This document shows positions 32,906 to 42,212 of a stretch of 64,000 nucleotides of DNA, in pieces. The stretch comes from Gramella sp. AN32 (lineage in GTDB: Bacteria > Bacteroidota > Bacteroidia > Flavobacteriales > Flavobacteriaceae), in NCBI RefSeq assembly GCF_023718305.1, contig NZ_QEYO01000019.1, positions 1 to 64,000 of the forward strand. Direction: 5' to 3'. A program made the position numbers and the translations under genes. The notes beneath the pieces are model-generated. The model did no database searches and was not told the DNA's origin. It saw only the letters and a list, made by a program, of their open reading frames with translations. Every line of letters begins with the position of its first letter. Position 1 is the first letter of the stretch.

Positions 32906-33852
32906 AATAATTCCCTAATAATCTGCTCCTCGGTAACACCTTCAGCTTCTGCCTTATAGTTTTTGATAATCCGATGCCTTAAAATTCCAATCGCAACGGC
33001 TCGAACATTTTCAATATCCGGTGAAAATTTGCCATGAACGGCGGCATGTGTTTTTGCAGCGAGAATAAGGTTTTGCGAAGCTCGTGGGCCTGCTCCCCAG
33101 TCCACATAATTTTTAACAAGATCGCCTGCCTTCTCTCCAGGTCTGGTTTTACTTACCAAAGTAACCGCATACTCCACCACATTGTCTGGTACAGGAATTC
33201 GTCTAATTACATGCTGGATATCAGAAATTTCTGTAGCAGTAAATAAAGGCTGAATAGTTTCTACTTTATCTGAAGTAGTGGTTTTTACCACATTCACTTC
33301 CTCTTTGAAACTTGGGTAATCTAAGTGAATGGCGAACATAAAACGGTCTAACTGCGCCTCGGGTAAAGGATAGGTTCCCTCCTGTTCAATGGGGTTTTGT
33401 GTGGCCAGTACGAAATAAGGTAGATCTAGATTATAGTGATGTCCCGCAACGGTCACAGCTCGTTCCTGCATGGCTTCAAGCAAAGCAGCCTGAGTTTTTG
33501 GCGGCGTTCTGTTAATCTCATCTGCCAATAAGATATTAGTAAAAATGGGACCTTTGATGAATTTGAATTTTCGGTTCTCATCAAGAATTTCAGAACCAAG
33601 GATATCGCTGGGCATCAAATCTGGGGTGAACTGAATTCTTTTAAAATCCAATCCCAAAGCCTGGGCGATCGTGTTCACCATTAAGGTTTTTGCCAGCCCG
33701 GGAACTCCTATCAGTAAAGAATGCCCACCGGAAAAAATTGAAAGCAGGATTTGATCTACCACAGCATCCTGACCAACAATCACCTTCGCGATCTCTCTTT
33801 TAAGTTCAGCATGTTTTTTTACCAATTTTTCAACCAGTGCAACGTCCCCCAT
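32902..33852 (-). CDS. MoxR family AAA+ ATPase
   Basis: A 316-residue AAA+ chaperone-like ATPase. Walker A GVPGLAKT lies near residue 45, Walker B LLADEINRTPPKTQAALLEAMQE near 108, sensor 1 ATQNPIEQEGTYPLPEAQLDRF near 150 and the MoxR lid domain C-terminal to about 220. It is usually paired with DUF58 and VWA genes (Bat cluster), but none is adjacent here. It follows the two SurA-like genes by 5 bases, which suggests a link to envelope protein maturation. Confidence 0.92.
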   Translation of the reverse strand: MGDVALVEKLVKKHAELKREIAKVIVGQDAVVDQILLSIFSGGHSLLIGVPGLAKTLMVNTIAQALGLDFKRIQFTPDLMPSDILGSEILDENRKFKFIKGPIFTNILLADEINRTPPKTQAALLEAMQERAVTVAGHHYNLDLPYFVLATQNPIEQEGTYPLPEAQLDRFMFAIHLDYPSFKEEVNVVKTTTSDKVETIQPLFTATEISDIQHVIRRIPVPDNVVEYAVTLVSKTRPGEKAGDLVKNYVDWGAGPRASQNLILAAKTHAAVHGKFSPDIENVRAVAIGILRHRIIKNYKAEAEGVTEEQIIRELF

Positions 33853-33857
33853 AAATC

Positions 33858-35288
33858 TTAATCTTTAAGCCAGTTGCTGGTATATTCGCAATCACGATAT
33901 TTTCCGTTCACTTTTACATACGTATCAGCGATCTTCTCTTTTTGCCATTTTTCGATAGCGGTTAATTGTTTGTCGCGTAAAGCAAGTTGCTTAATTTTCA
34001 AATAATCCACCGCATAATCAGCTTTATGTTCTTCGATCTTTTTGGTCAATTTAATGATCTTAAACTGAGGTCTTCCATTTCGGCTTTGCTGGGTTAGGAT
34101 TTGTGAAACTTCGCCTTCTTTTAATCCTTCTACCTGGCGGAAAAGTGCCGGATCCATTTTGGTCAGTTCAAACCTGGTATCCCCGGTTCGCGGATTTATG
34201 AGTTTTCCTCCTTCACTTCGGGTTTCTTCTTCATCTGAAGCTTCCCGTGCCGCAGCGGCAAATTCCAGTTCGTTTTTGATTATTTTACTTCTCAGTGTAT
34301 CAATTTCAGCTTTTGCTTCAGCCAACGAACTATTGGTAACATCTGGAATGATCAATATATGTCGAACTAAAACGGTTTGCCCACGAATCTCATCAATCTG
34401 CATTAAGTGATATCCAAATTCAGTTTCAAATGGCGCACTTATTTCACCTTCCTGTAAGCTAAAAGCCATATCCTTAAATTCTTTTACAAAAGGATCTTTT
34501 CGGGTCAGTGTAATTCTGCCGCCATCTTTCCCGGTTACCTCATCATCTGAATACAACACCGCTTTTGTCGCAAAGCTTGCCCCATTTTCCTGAATATCTG
34601 CCTTGAATTCATTTAAACGATCGATCGCTTTTTTCTTTTCAGACTCAGGAATTTCAGGTTCTACCACGATTTGGGATAATTCCACTTCAGTTCCAAAAAC
34701 CGGCTTTTCTTCAAGTTGGTCAAAATATTGTTTTACTTCTTCCGGAGTAACTTCAATAGCTTCGATCACTTTTTGCTGCATTTGCTGGGAAAGGATTCTC
34801 TCTTTGTTTATTTTAAAAAGTTCATCCCGCAAATCAGCTTCACTTTCCTTATTATAAAATTTCAGAAGATTTTCCATTCCACCAGCTTCACGAATAAATC
34901 CCTGTATTTGCTGATCTATCTGCCCGTTTACCTGGGCGTCTTTTACAATAATGCTATCCTGAATCGCCTGGTGGGCATATAGTTTGTTTTCCATTAAACT
35001 TCCCGCCAGATTGCAATCGCTCACATTTTCCGTAGAAATTCCCTGACTTTGCATATCCTTGTACACCATATCGATATCACTTTCCAATATGATATATTCG
35101 CCAACTACCGCAGCGATCCCATCTACCTTTCTTCTTTGAGTTCCCTGGGTCGTATTTTCAACTAATAATTCTTCATCAGGCTGGATCGAAGTACTATCGG
35201 TCACAATCACTTCCTGTGAAAAACCAATACCTGTACTTAAGACAGCCAGGCTAAGAATGAAAGTTTTAATTAAAGATTTCAAATTCAT
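33858..35288 (-). CDS. SurA-like periplasmic peptidyl-prolyl isomerase
   Basis: Periplasmic chaperone/isomerase for outer-membrane proteins. The signal peptide is MNLKSLIKTFILSLAVLSTGIGFSQ, followed by a SurA N-terminal helical domain (about 50-200) and two parvulin domains: about 205-300 (ELSQIVVEPEIPE, FGYHLMQID) and about 310-410 (VRHILIIPDV, EGGKLINPRTG). The start at 35288 gives the best signal peptide; it overlaps the upstream lipoprotein gene by 23 bases. An ATG at 35303 adds five residues. Confidence 0.92.
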   Translation of the reverse strand: MNLKSLIKTFILSLAVLSTGIGFSQEVIVTDSTSIQPDEELLVENTTQGTQRRKVDGIAAVVGEYIILESDIDMVYKDMQSQGISTENVSDCNLAGSLMENKLYAHQAIQDSIIVKDAQVNGQIDQQIQGFIREAGGMENLLKFYNKESEADLRDELFKINKERILSQQMQQKVIEAIEVTPEEVKQYFDQLEEKPVFGTEVELSQIVVEPEIPESEKKKAIDRLNEFKADIQENGASFATKAVLYSDDEVTGKDGGRITLTRKDPFVKEFKDMAFSLQEGEISAPFETEFGYHLMQIDEIRGQTVLVRHILIIPDVTNSSLAEAKAEIDTLRSKIIKNELEFAAAAREASDEEETRSEGGKLINPRTGDTRFELTKMDPALFRQVEGLKEGEVSQILTQQSRNGRPQFKIIKLTKKIEEHKADYAVDYLKIKQLALRDKQLTAIEKWQKEKIADTYVKVNGKYRDCEYTSNWLKD

Positions 35289-36132
35289 TATTTTTAATTG
35301 CATCTTTTGTAATATCTGTTTCTAAATCTTTTATAAGATTCTGCTTTCTTTTATTCAGCAGAATTTCCCTTATGGTTGCCGAAGCATAATTAAGCGGAGC
35401 CTGATCATTTCGACTTAAAATATCGTTTATATACACCATATAAGTGTTCAATGAATCTTTCAATTCAAGGTAATTCGATTTTTTAAGTAATCTCGACCTG
35501 TCTTCAACAGAAAGTGGGCCAATCTTATCATACACTGTTTTGGTTTTCACCCAAACAGTATCATTCATGGAATAGTTTGTAAACTGAATCGCCATATTCT
35601 GCAATTCCTGCTGATCTTTTTCATTGAACCGGACAAATTTACGTTTTATTTCGTCCAGATTGTTGTTATTCTGGGCCAGGTTGATGTACCTCAGTTTGAC
35701 CAGATCTTCATTCAGAATAAAGTTTTCCTTATTGGCTTCATAATATTCTTCAATTTCCTGGGAATTTAAAGAAGTATCGATCTTGCGGGAAACGATCGCA
35801 TCTGTATAGGCGTTGGTATATAATTCGTTTCGATAATTATTTACCAGTGCGTCGAACTCCTTCTGCTTTTCATCAGGAAGGTTTAATTCTGCCCGGTCTA
35901 TGAATAATTGCTGCGTGGCCCAACGAGTAATGTAATTGGAAACGATAATGGCGCTATCTTCTGGGGAAGTTCCTTCACTAACTAAAGCCTGAATATCCTC
36001 TTCATATAAATAAGAATCGTTCACGCGAACTATTGCCTTTCTATCTTCTTCCTGCCGAAAATAACCACAAGCGGTAAACAACAAACCGAAAAGAATGCAG
36101 AAAATCCCAAAAAATGATACTTTAATCTTCAC
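35266..36132 (-). CDS. SurA/PpiC-related lipoprotein
   Basis: A 288-residue lipoprotein (signal MKIKVSFFGIFCILFGLLFTAC, lipid Cys at about 22). The body resembles the N-terminal chaperone domain of SurA (KAIVRVNDSYLYEEDIQALV) followed by a long helical region, but I see no parvulin motif. It is first in an operon with the SurA-like isomerase and MoxR, so it may be a chaperone partner. A perfect promoter precedes it. Confidence 0.8.
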   Translation of the reverse strand: MKIKVSFFGIFCILFGLLFTACGYFRQEEDRKAIVRVNDSYLYEEDIQALVSEGTSPEDSAIIVSNYITRWATQQLFIDRAELNLPDEKQKEFDALVNNYRNELYTNAYTDAIVSRKIDTSLNSQEIEEYYEANKENFILNEDLVKLRYINLAQNNNNLDEIKRKFVRFNEKDQQELQNMAIQFTNYSMNDTVWVKTKTVYDKIGPLSVEDRSRLLKKSNYLELKDSLNTYMVYINDILSRNDQAPLNYASATIREILLNKRKQNLIKDLETDITKDAIKNNEFEIFN

Positions 36133-36196
36133 ACAGCTATTTTGAACAACAATTTTAAAGCTTCAGAATTTCCGAAGGTTCAAATTGAATATCGGG

Positions 36197-36226
36197 CAAA
36201 AATAACAATTCTCTCAGGTTCTGCAA
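36197..36226 (-). promoter_or_regulatory. Promoter of the surA-like operon
   Basis: On the minus strand, TTG (36224-36226) and TATTTTTG (36197-36204) are separated by exactly 19 bases. It lies about 65 bases before the lipoprotein start. Confidence 0.7.
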
Positions 36227-36314
36227 GCTAAAGGGATAACGAAAAGCATCGTGGTAAATTATAGTATGGCTAAGAAAATCTCTGTATCTTTAAGTATCTT
36301 CAATTCAATAGATT

Positions 36315-36773
36315 ATGAAATACCAGGAGAGCATCACTATAAATTTGCCCAGAGAGGAAGTGATAGAAAAATTTAGTGAGCCGAAAAATCTCAAGCACTG
36401 GCAAAAAGGTTTTATTTTCATGAAACCTTTAAATGGGACCTTAGGAGAAGTAGGCTCCCAAAATCTGTTGAAATTCAAAATAAATAAAAGGGAGATTGAG
36501 ATGACTGAAACTATTTTGAAAAATACCCTTCCTGAAGAATTCAACGCTTCCTATAAAGCCGCCGGTGTTTACAACATTCAGCAAAACCATTTTGAAAAAG
36601 TTGATGAAAAAACGACTCAATGGACCTCCCACAGCCAATTTCAGTTTAGCGGATTTATGAAACTAATTGGCACACTCATGCCAGGTGCTTTTAAAAAACA
36701 ATCGCGGGAATTTATGACCGATTTTAAAGCATTTGCTGAAGATGGAAAAAGTGTATTAGACAAAAAGGACTAA
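36315..36773 (+). CDS. SRPBCC family protein
   Basis: A 152-residue protein of the START/Bet v1-like superfamily: an N-terminal strand-helix pattern (MKYQESITINLPREEVIEKFSEPKNLKHWQKGF), a beta-rich centre and a C-terminal helix (AFKKQSREFMTDFKAFAED). Such proteins bind hydrophobic ligands in a cavity. The ligand is unknown. It is transcribed divergently from the surA-like operon, 64 bases before ompH. Confidence 0.8.
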   Translation: MKYQESITINLPREEVIEKFSEPKNLKHWQKGFIFMKPLNGTLGEVGSQNLLKFKINKREIEMTETILKNTLPEEFNASYKAAGVYNIQQNHFEKVDEKTTQWTSHSQFQFSGFMKLIGTLMPGAFKKQSREFMTDFKAFAEDGKSVLDKKD

Positions 36774-36813
36774 ATTTTTAAAATTTAAGCTGTCATTATT
36801 CTATTGAGGCACT

Positions 36814-36821
36814 TATATTTG
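36814..36821 (+). promoter_or_regulatory. -7 box before ompH
   Basis: TATATTTG, 16 bases before the ompH ATG. No TTG at the standard distance. Confidence 0.45.
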
Positions 36822-36837
36822 CGAAAAATTTATCCAA

Positions 36838-37371
36838 ATGAAAAAATTAGGTACTAGCCTTTTCGTATTGTTTATTTCTTTAAGTGCATTCGCGCAAAGT
36901 AAGATTGGAACTATTGACGCAGAATATATTCTTGCTCAAATGCCGGAAACTGAAGAAATTAATACAAGTATGGAAACGTATAACAAGGAACTGCAAACCC
37001 AGCTTGAAACATCAATAAACGAATATGAAACTCTGGTAAAGGAGTATCAAAGCACGTTGGAAACTATGGAAGAGCAAGCTAAAAAAGAAAAAGAAACCAA
37101 ACTTATAGGACTGGAAAACGACATTAAAAATTTCAGACAAAAAGCGACGGTTATGATGCAGATGAAAAAAAATGAACTGACTTCCCCGCTATATTTGAGG
37201 ATTGATGAAGCAATGAATAAGGTAATCGCTGCTGAAGGTTATACACAAATATTCCACGCTGGTGGAAATGCCCTGGCTTTCTCCAGAACGGAAGATGATA
37301 TTACCGATAAAGTAATGAAAGAATTAGGTGTCACAGCAAAACCAATGCCTGCGCAATCCACAGAGAATTAA
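36838..37371 (+). CDS. OmpH/Skp family periplasmic chaperone
   Basis: A 177-residue protein with a signal peptide (MKKLGTSLFVLFISLSAFAQ), the Skp start SKIGTIDAEYILAQMPE, and a long coiled coil (about 45-120) rich in Glu, Lys and Gln, ending in a short beta segment (GNALAFSRTEDDIT). Skp trimers hold unfolded outer-membrane proteins. The nearby surA-like genes point to the same pathway. Confidence 0.9.
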   Translation: MKKLGTSLFVLFISLSAFAQSKIGTIDAEYILAQMPETEEINTSMETYNKELQTQLETSINEYETLVKEYQSTLETMEEQAKKEKETKLIGLENDIKNFRQKATVMMQMKKNELTSPLYLRIDEAMNKVIAAEGYTQIFHAGGNALAFSRTEDDITDKVMKELGVTAKPMPAQSTEN

Positions 37372-37409
37372 TATTTTTACTAAAAAATTGGAAAGTCTTG
37401 GCTGAAAAG

Positions 37410-37435
37410 TCACTTTTTCGTCAAACTGAACTTGT
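37410..37435. repeat. Short dispersed element (CGTCA..CTTGTTTCAG type)
   Basis: CGTCAAACTGAACTTGTTTC, then AG. ACTGAA and TTCAGT flank CTTGT as a small hairpin. Related to 29351-29377. Confidence 0.45.
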
Positions 37436-37643
37436 TTCAGTTTCTTATTAGATATTTTAAAAAATACGTCAATTCACTATACTAGATAATTTTTTTCAGG
37501 GGTCTCGCAATGAGGAATTCCTTGTCACATTGAGCGGAGTCGAAATGTGCAAGCAGGATTTCGGTAAATTGGGGATTGCTAATTGATCATGAGATTCCTC
37601 TCTTCGTTCGGAATGACTATTTAAGTTAGGCTTTAGTTTTATT

Positions 37644-37729
37644 CGTCATCGCGAGCGCAGCGTGGCGATCTCTTCCTTGTTTGTCTTTACATGGGATTGC
37701 TTCGGTCACTTCGTTTCCTCGCAATGACG
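37644..37729. repeat. 86-bp MITE-like element with terminal inverted repeats
   Basis: Begins CGTCATCGCGAG and ends CTCGCAATGACG, an 11-of-12 inverted match. The interior has GGGATTGCTTCGGTCACTTC and AGCGCAGCGTGGCGATCTC. Sequences of this type occur widely in Bacteroidota intergenic regions. No coding capacity. Confidence 0.75.
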
Positions 37730-37801
37730 TTTTTTTAATTTGGGTACGTATTAGAGACCCTGAAACCAGGGTGGCGATACTGCTTTTTAGACAACCCCCT
37801 T

Positions 37802-39274
37802 TTATCTGCTATAATTTGGTGATTCGTTGGTAATGGTCACATCGTGAGGATGACTTTCATGAATCCCCGAAGAGGTGATCTTTACAAATTTCCCACTTTC
37901 CTGTAAAGTCGCAATGTCTTTGGCGCCACAATAACCCATTCCGGCTTTTAATCCCCCAACAAACTGATGGATACTTTCATCAAGCTCTCCCTTATAAGGG
38001 ACACGGCCTACAATTCCTTCCGGAACCAGTTTCTTAATATCATCTTCCACATCCTGAAAATACCTGTCTTTACTACCTTTTTGCATAGCTTCCACAGAAC
38101 CCATCCCACGGTAAGACTTGAATTTTCTTCCTTCGTAAATAATGGTTTCTCCCGGAGATTCTTTTGTTCCTGCCAGCAAAGATCCCAACATCACCGTATC
38201 AGCTCCCGCAGCGATCGCTTTTGGAATATCTCCCGTATAACGAATTCCTCCATCGGCAATAACCGGAACTCCGCTGCCTTTTATGGCTGCAGCTACTTCC
38301 AAAACCGCTGAAAATTGAGGAAAACCAACTCCTGCCACAACTCGTGTGGTACAAATAGATCCTGGACCAATTCCAACCTTTACGGCATCTGCGCCCGCTT
38401 CTACTAAATATTTTGCTGCTTCGCCGGTAGCGATATTCCCAACAACTACATCCAGATCGCTAAATTTGTTTTTTACTTCTTTAAGAATTTCCACGACACC
38501 TTTAGTGTGCCCATGCGCGGTATCGATGATTACGGCATCAACACCAGCATTTACCAAAGCTTCCACGCGCAAAACTGCATCTGCAGTAACCCCAACGGCT
38601 GCAGCTACACGAAGTCTTCCGTAGCTGTCTTTATTTGCATTTGGTTTTTGAGTAAGCTTTGTGATATCCCGAAAAGTGATCAATCCAACCAGCTTTTCTT
38701 CGGAATTGATCACCGGTAATTTCTCGATCTTATTTTCCTGAAGGATACCTTCCGCCTCTTCCAGACTGGTCCCTTCAGAAACGGTAACCAGATTTTCTGA
38801 AGTCATTACTTCGGCAATGGGCCTTTCATTATTTTTTTCGAACCTTAGATCCCTGTTCGTAACAATTCCAAGAAGCTTTCCTTCTTCATCAACAATTGGA
38901 ATTCCGCCAATGCTGTGCTCCTTCATATTGGCCTTGGCATCTTTCACTTTCGCGGTAATGGGCAAAGTTACCGGATCTATGATCATCCCACTTTCAGCAC
39001 GTTTTACTTTCCTAACTTTTAGCGCCTGTTCCTCAATGCTCATATTTTTATGAAGCACACCAATACCACCTTCCCGCGCCATGGCGATAGCCATACGGGA
39101 TTCGGTCACCGTATCCATCGCTGCAGAAACGATAGGCACATTTATAGTAATATTTCGGGTAAATTTTGACTGGATATTAACTTCTCGGGGTAGAACATCA
39201 GAGTAAGCAGGCACAAGAAGTACGTCGTCATAAGTGAGCCCTTCTCCAAGAATTTTAGAATCGTGTGCGGTCAT
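37802..39274 (-). CDS. guaB: IMP dehydrogenase
   Basis: Oxidises IMP to XMP, the committed step of GMP synthesis. The 490-residue protein has the barrel start GLTYDDVLLVPAYSDVLPREV, two CBS domains (about 90-210), the catalytic loop GIGPGSICTTRVVAGVG with Cys near residue 307, and the flap region YRGMGSVEAM near 387. The ATG at 39274 (MTAHDSKIL) fits the family; an upstream ATG at 39301 lies within the -7 box region (TACTTTTG, 39299-39306) and is unlikely. Confidence 0.96.
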   Translation of the reverse strand: MTAHDSKILGEGLTYDDVLLVPAYSDVLPREVNIQSKFTRNITINVPIVSAAMDTVTESRMAIAMAREGGIGVLHKNMSIEEQALKVRKVKRAESGMIIDPVTLPITAKVKDAKANMKEHSIGGIPIVDEEGKLLGIVTNRDLRFEKNNERPIAEVMTSENLVTVSEGTSLEEAEGILQENKIEKLPVINSEEKLVGLITFRDITKLTQKPNANKDSYGRLRVAAAVGVTADAVLRVEALVNAGVDAVIIDTAHGHTKGVVEILKEVKNKFSDLDVVVGNIATGEAAKYLVEAGADAVKVGIGPGSICTTRVVAGVGFPQFSAVLEVAAAIKGSGVPVIADGGIRYTGDIPKAIAAGADTVMLGSLLAGTKESPGETIIYEGRKFKSYRGMGSVEAMQKGSKDRYFQDVEDDIKKLVPEGIVGRVPYKGELDESIHQFVGGLKAGMGYCGAKDIATLQESGKFVKITSSGIHESHPHDVTITNESPNYSR

Positions 39275-39298
39275 AGCAATTAAAGATTTAATTGCATG

Positions 39299-39306
39299 CA
39301 AAAGTA
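39299..39306 (-). promoter_or_regulatory. guaB promoter -7 box
   Basis: TACTTTTG on the minus strand, 24 bases before the chosen guaB ATG; it overlaps the alternative ATG at 39301-39303 and so supports the shorter protein. Confidence 0.5.
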
Positions 39307-39358
39307 AGCTTAATAAATGAGAATTTCCACGGAAACAAGTTTAAGGTAAACTGAAGAT

Positions 39359-39736
39359 TTAAATCTTTTCCCGGAAATATTTTAAGTAGACAAACACAAA
39401 AATACTGATCCAGAATATCAGGATCAAAACTGCTGCCCAGATATTCTTCTTCTTATTCCAGGTAAATGTTCTAGCAGTTTCCCTGCATTCAGCAATGATT
39501 TGGGGCGGTATCAATTTAAAAGCCAGATAAATCCCTAAAGGAATGATCAATAAATCATCTAATAATCCCAATACCGGGATAAAATCTGGAATAAGGTCTA
39601 TAGGACTCAAAGCATAAGCCAGCGTACCAAACAAAATAATTTTTGCTGAAAATGGTGTTCCCGGATGTTTGCTTAATAAATGGGCAACCACCAGTTCTTT
39701 CTTTAATCCTGCCGCCCATTCTCTGATCTTTCCCAT
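39359..39736 (-). CDS. YkvA family membrane protein (DUF1232)
   Basis: A 125-residue protein with the DUF1232 signature YALSPIDLIPDFIPVLGLLDDL near residue 40 and a C-terminal membrane helix (about 97-117). Function unknown. It is the last gene of the minus-strand series after the TonB receptor (10-base gap), so it may simply be carried along with it. Confidence 0.88.
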   Translation of the reverse strand: MGKIREWAAGLKKELVVAHLLSKHPGTPFSAKIILFGTLAYALSPIDLIPDFIPVLGLLDDLLIIPLGIYLAFKLIPPQIIAECRETARTFTWNKKKNIWAAVLILIFWISIFVFVYLKYFREKI

Positions 39737-39746
39737 GTTGACCGTG

Positions 39747-42212
39747 CTAGATTTTTATCTGTAAAGTTGTGTACCAGGTGATGGGCTGTGCCGGAATGAT
39801 ACCCGGTCCCGGGTATCCTGTAGCCCTTCTGGTGAAGTAGGAATTATTTAAAAGGTTATTAATTCCCGCTTCCAGCCTGAATTTCCCTAAAGAATAAGAA
39901 GCCGATACATCCATAATTCCATAGGCCGGAATACTCCCTTCAATCCCGCGTTGATTATCAGTTATATCTTGTGGCGCATTGGTAGCATCTGTAAATTGTT
40001 CCGAGAGATAAGAATATTGCAATGCTACCAGCAAATTTTTATAGCCGGCATTTAAACCAGCTTTTAAATTAACTGCCGGAATAAATTCAACCTCGTTTCC
40101 CTCTACGTTCGTTTCTTCAGAGCGGGTATATTCAGATTTGGTAAATGCCGCGTTGATAAAAGTATTCAGTTTGTAATCTTCAGCCTGCTCGAAAAAGGTA
40201 TTTTTAAGGTTCCAGTCGGCAAAAGTTTCCAGGCCATATATAAAAGCATCTCCAATATTTCCGCGGAAACGTACAATTCTTCCTGTTTCCTGTAGATCAC
40301 CACTGGTATTTTCACGAACTTCAGGTTTTAAAACCTCCCCTATCCTGTCATTATATTTTAAAGCGAAAATACTCGCGTCATAGGAAAATATTCTTTTATA
40401 CCTTCCACGAATCCCCAGATCTGAAGTAAAACCCTCTTCATCATTTATATTTGGGTCTACCTGGAAAACCGGGTTGATCACCCGAATATCATTAAAGGTG
40501 ACCGAACGGTAATTTTGGGAAAAATTGGCATAGATTTCATTGGAGGCATTAAGGTCATAACTACTTCCAATCCCCAGCAATAAGAAGTTTCGATCAAACT
40601 TGCGATCATCTTCAATGGTTTCATTGGAAAGAACATTTCCCGCCAGATCCTGAATAATAAACTCATAAGCCCCATCTGCTTCCGTTTTGATAAACTCATA
40701 TCGAAAGCCGGGAGTAACTGAAAACCTTTCGGTTAAATTGAAAATATTCTCCCCAAAGAAAGCCAGGTTTTTATTCGGGAAATCAAAAGCTGCCTGCCTG
40801 GAATAATTAGGAAATTGTTTATCTGCAAAATTAAAATCGGGGCCGGAATTAGCACTTCCTGCTCCCTGTCTTTGCGAATTATGGGCATTATAAAATTTTG
40901 AACCCAGCAATAAAACCGATTCCCCTTTAAATAAATCATAGCGTGTAAGAATCCTTGCTTCTGCGCCCCAGTTCGAAAAATCGTCTACCAGGAGTTCCCG
41001 GGGAGCAGTTGGATCATCTGCCTGGGAAACCCTATTTTCCCTAAACCCCACAGCCGATCTGGATGCATCCAGTCCAAAAATATTTAAGCTGAAATCTGTC
41101 TTTTCGGAAAACTCGTGTTCCATTTTCAGGGCAAATAAATTCCAGTTCACATCAAACCAGTTCCTTTTACGGTTACTAAAATCTGGTTCTTCATAAAACT
41201 GGGCATCGGTTAAACCACCGGGTTGCTGCGCGAGATAATCTAAAAAAGTATATTCAAAAGCTAATTTTGTTTTATCTGAAATTTGCCAGCCTAAATGGAC
41301 AAAAGCATTATGAGAATTGTATTCAGAATTGGGCCTGAAGCCTTTTCCTCCTTTATAATTATAGTAAGTGTAATAACTGAAATCGCCCACAGTCCCGCTT
41401 AGACTATTGAAACTGGTAAAAAGATCATAGGACCCTACAGATTGCCGACTGACCAATTCTATCTTTTTATCCCTTACCGGCTTTTTGAATTTAAAGTTGA
41501 TGAGCCCGCCAAACTGTGTCCCGTATTGCAGAGAAGCGGCACCACGAATTACTTGGATTTCCTCCAAAGCTTCCGGTGGAGGGGTATAATAACTTTCAGG
41601 ATAACCTAAAACATCTGCGGAAATATCGTAACCGTTCTGGCGCGTATTGAAATTCTGGGTTCGATTGGGATCCAATCCCCGCCCGCCTATATTCAGCTGC
41701 AATCCGGCGTCTCCATTATCATAAATATTCAAACCTACTACCTGGCTATAAATTTGACGTGCATTATTGGCAGCGAGGTTGCCCGTCACTTTATCCATTA
41801 ATACCACTTCCGTTTTTTTCCCTGCGTAAATGGCAGTTCCTTCTACTTTTCTCAGACTCCGCAGAGCAAAAATTTGTTCCCTTCGATTATTTAAAACTAC
41901 TTCATTTAAGCTTTCTGCCAGGGGTTGTAATGTAATCTCCTGAACATAGTCTTCATCTAACTGAACTTCCAATTCTAAAATTTCATATGCATAACCAAAA
42001 ATGGCAAAAACATAAGTGCCTTCTGATAATTCAGAAGTTTGAAAATTCCCATTTTCATCGGCCATAGTAAGTTTACCCGTGGTTTTATTCCATATCTCCG
42101 CCCTGGAAATGGGATTTCCATTTACTGCCGAAATCACTTTTCCGCTGAAAGTAAATTGGGCATTGGCAAAAAAACTTATTAAAAAAAACAGACTAAAGGC
42201 CTTTAATTTCAT
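39747..42212 (-). CDS. TonB-dependent receptor, probably for iron chelates (FecA-like)
   Basis: Outer-membrane receptor of about 821 residues. Signal peptide MKLKAFSLFFLISFFANA, then a carboxypeptidase-regulatory-like domain (about 20-100), a plug (about 110-240, with GLNIYDNGDAGLQLNIGGRGLDP-like text) and a 22-strand barrel ending in a typical aromatic strand (PITWYTTLQIKI). The start at 42212 gives the signal peptide; an ATG at 42284 overlaps the HTTM gene. It is the fourth gene of an operon after DUF4856, imelysin and HTTM genes, which supports iron uptake. The ligand is not predictable. Confidence 0.88.
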   Translation of the reverse strand: MKLKAFSLFFLISFFANAQFTFSGKVISAVNGNPISRAEIWNKTTGKLTMADENGNFQTSELSEGTYVFAIFGYAYEILELEVQLDEDYVQEITLQPLAESLNEVVLNNRREQIFALRSLRKVEGTAIYAGKKTEVVLMDKVTGNLAANNARQIYSQVVGLNIYDNGDAGLQLNIGGRGLDPNRTQNFNTRQNGYDISADVLGYPESYYTPPPEALEEIQVIRGAASLQYGTQFGGLINFKFKKPVRDKKIELVSRQSVGSYDLFTSFNSLSGTVGDFSYYTYYNYKGGKGFRPNSEYNSHNAFVHLGWQISDKTKLAFEYTFLDYLAQQPGGLTDAQFYEEPDFSNRKRNWFDVNWNLFALKMEHEFSEKTDFSLNIFGLDASRSAVGFRENRVSQADDPTAPRELLVDDFSNWGAEARILTRYDLFKGESVLLLGSKFYNAHNSQRQGAGSANSGPDFNFADKQFPNYSRQAAFDFPNKNLAFFGENIFNLTERFSVTPGFRYEFIKTEADGAYEFIIQDLAGNVLSNETIEDDRKFDRNFLLLGIGSSYDLNASNEIYANFSQNYRSVTFNDIRVINPVFQVDPNINDEEGFTSDLGIRGRYKRIFSYDASIFALKYNDRIGEVLKPEVRENTSGDLQETGRIVRFRGNIGDAFIYGLETFADWNLKNTFFEQAEDYKLNTFINAAFTKSEYTRSEETNVEGNEVEFIPAVNLKAGLNAGYKNLLVALQYSYLSEQFTDATNAPQDITDNQRGIEGSIPAYGIMDVSASYSLGKFRLEAGINNLLNNSYFTRRATGYPGPGIIPAQPITWYTTLQIKI

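Larger units (their letters stand above)
37372..37801. other. 430-bp intergenic region full of REP-like elements
   Basis: No gene is visible. It contains a CGTCA...CTTGTTTCAG element (37410-37435), an element around TTGAGCGGAGTCGAAATG (37500-37617), a MITE-like element with inverted ends (37644-37729) and ACCCTGAAACCAGGGT (37756-37771). These separate ompH from the convergent guaB. Confidence 0.7.
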
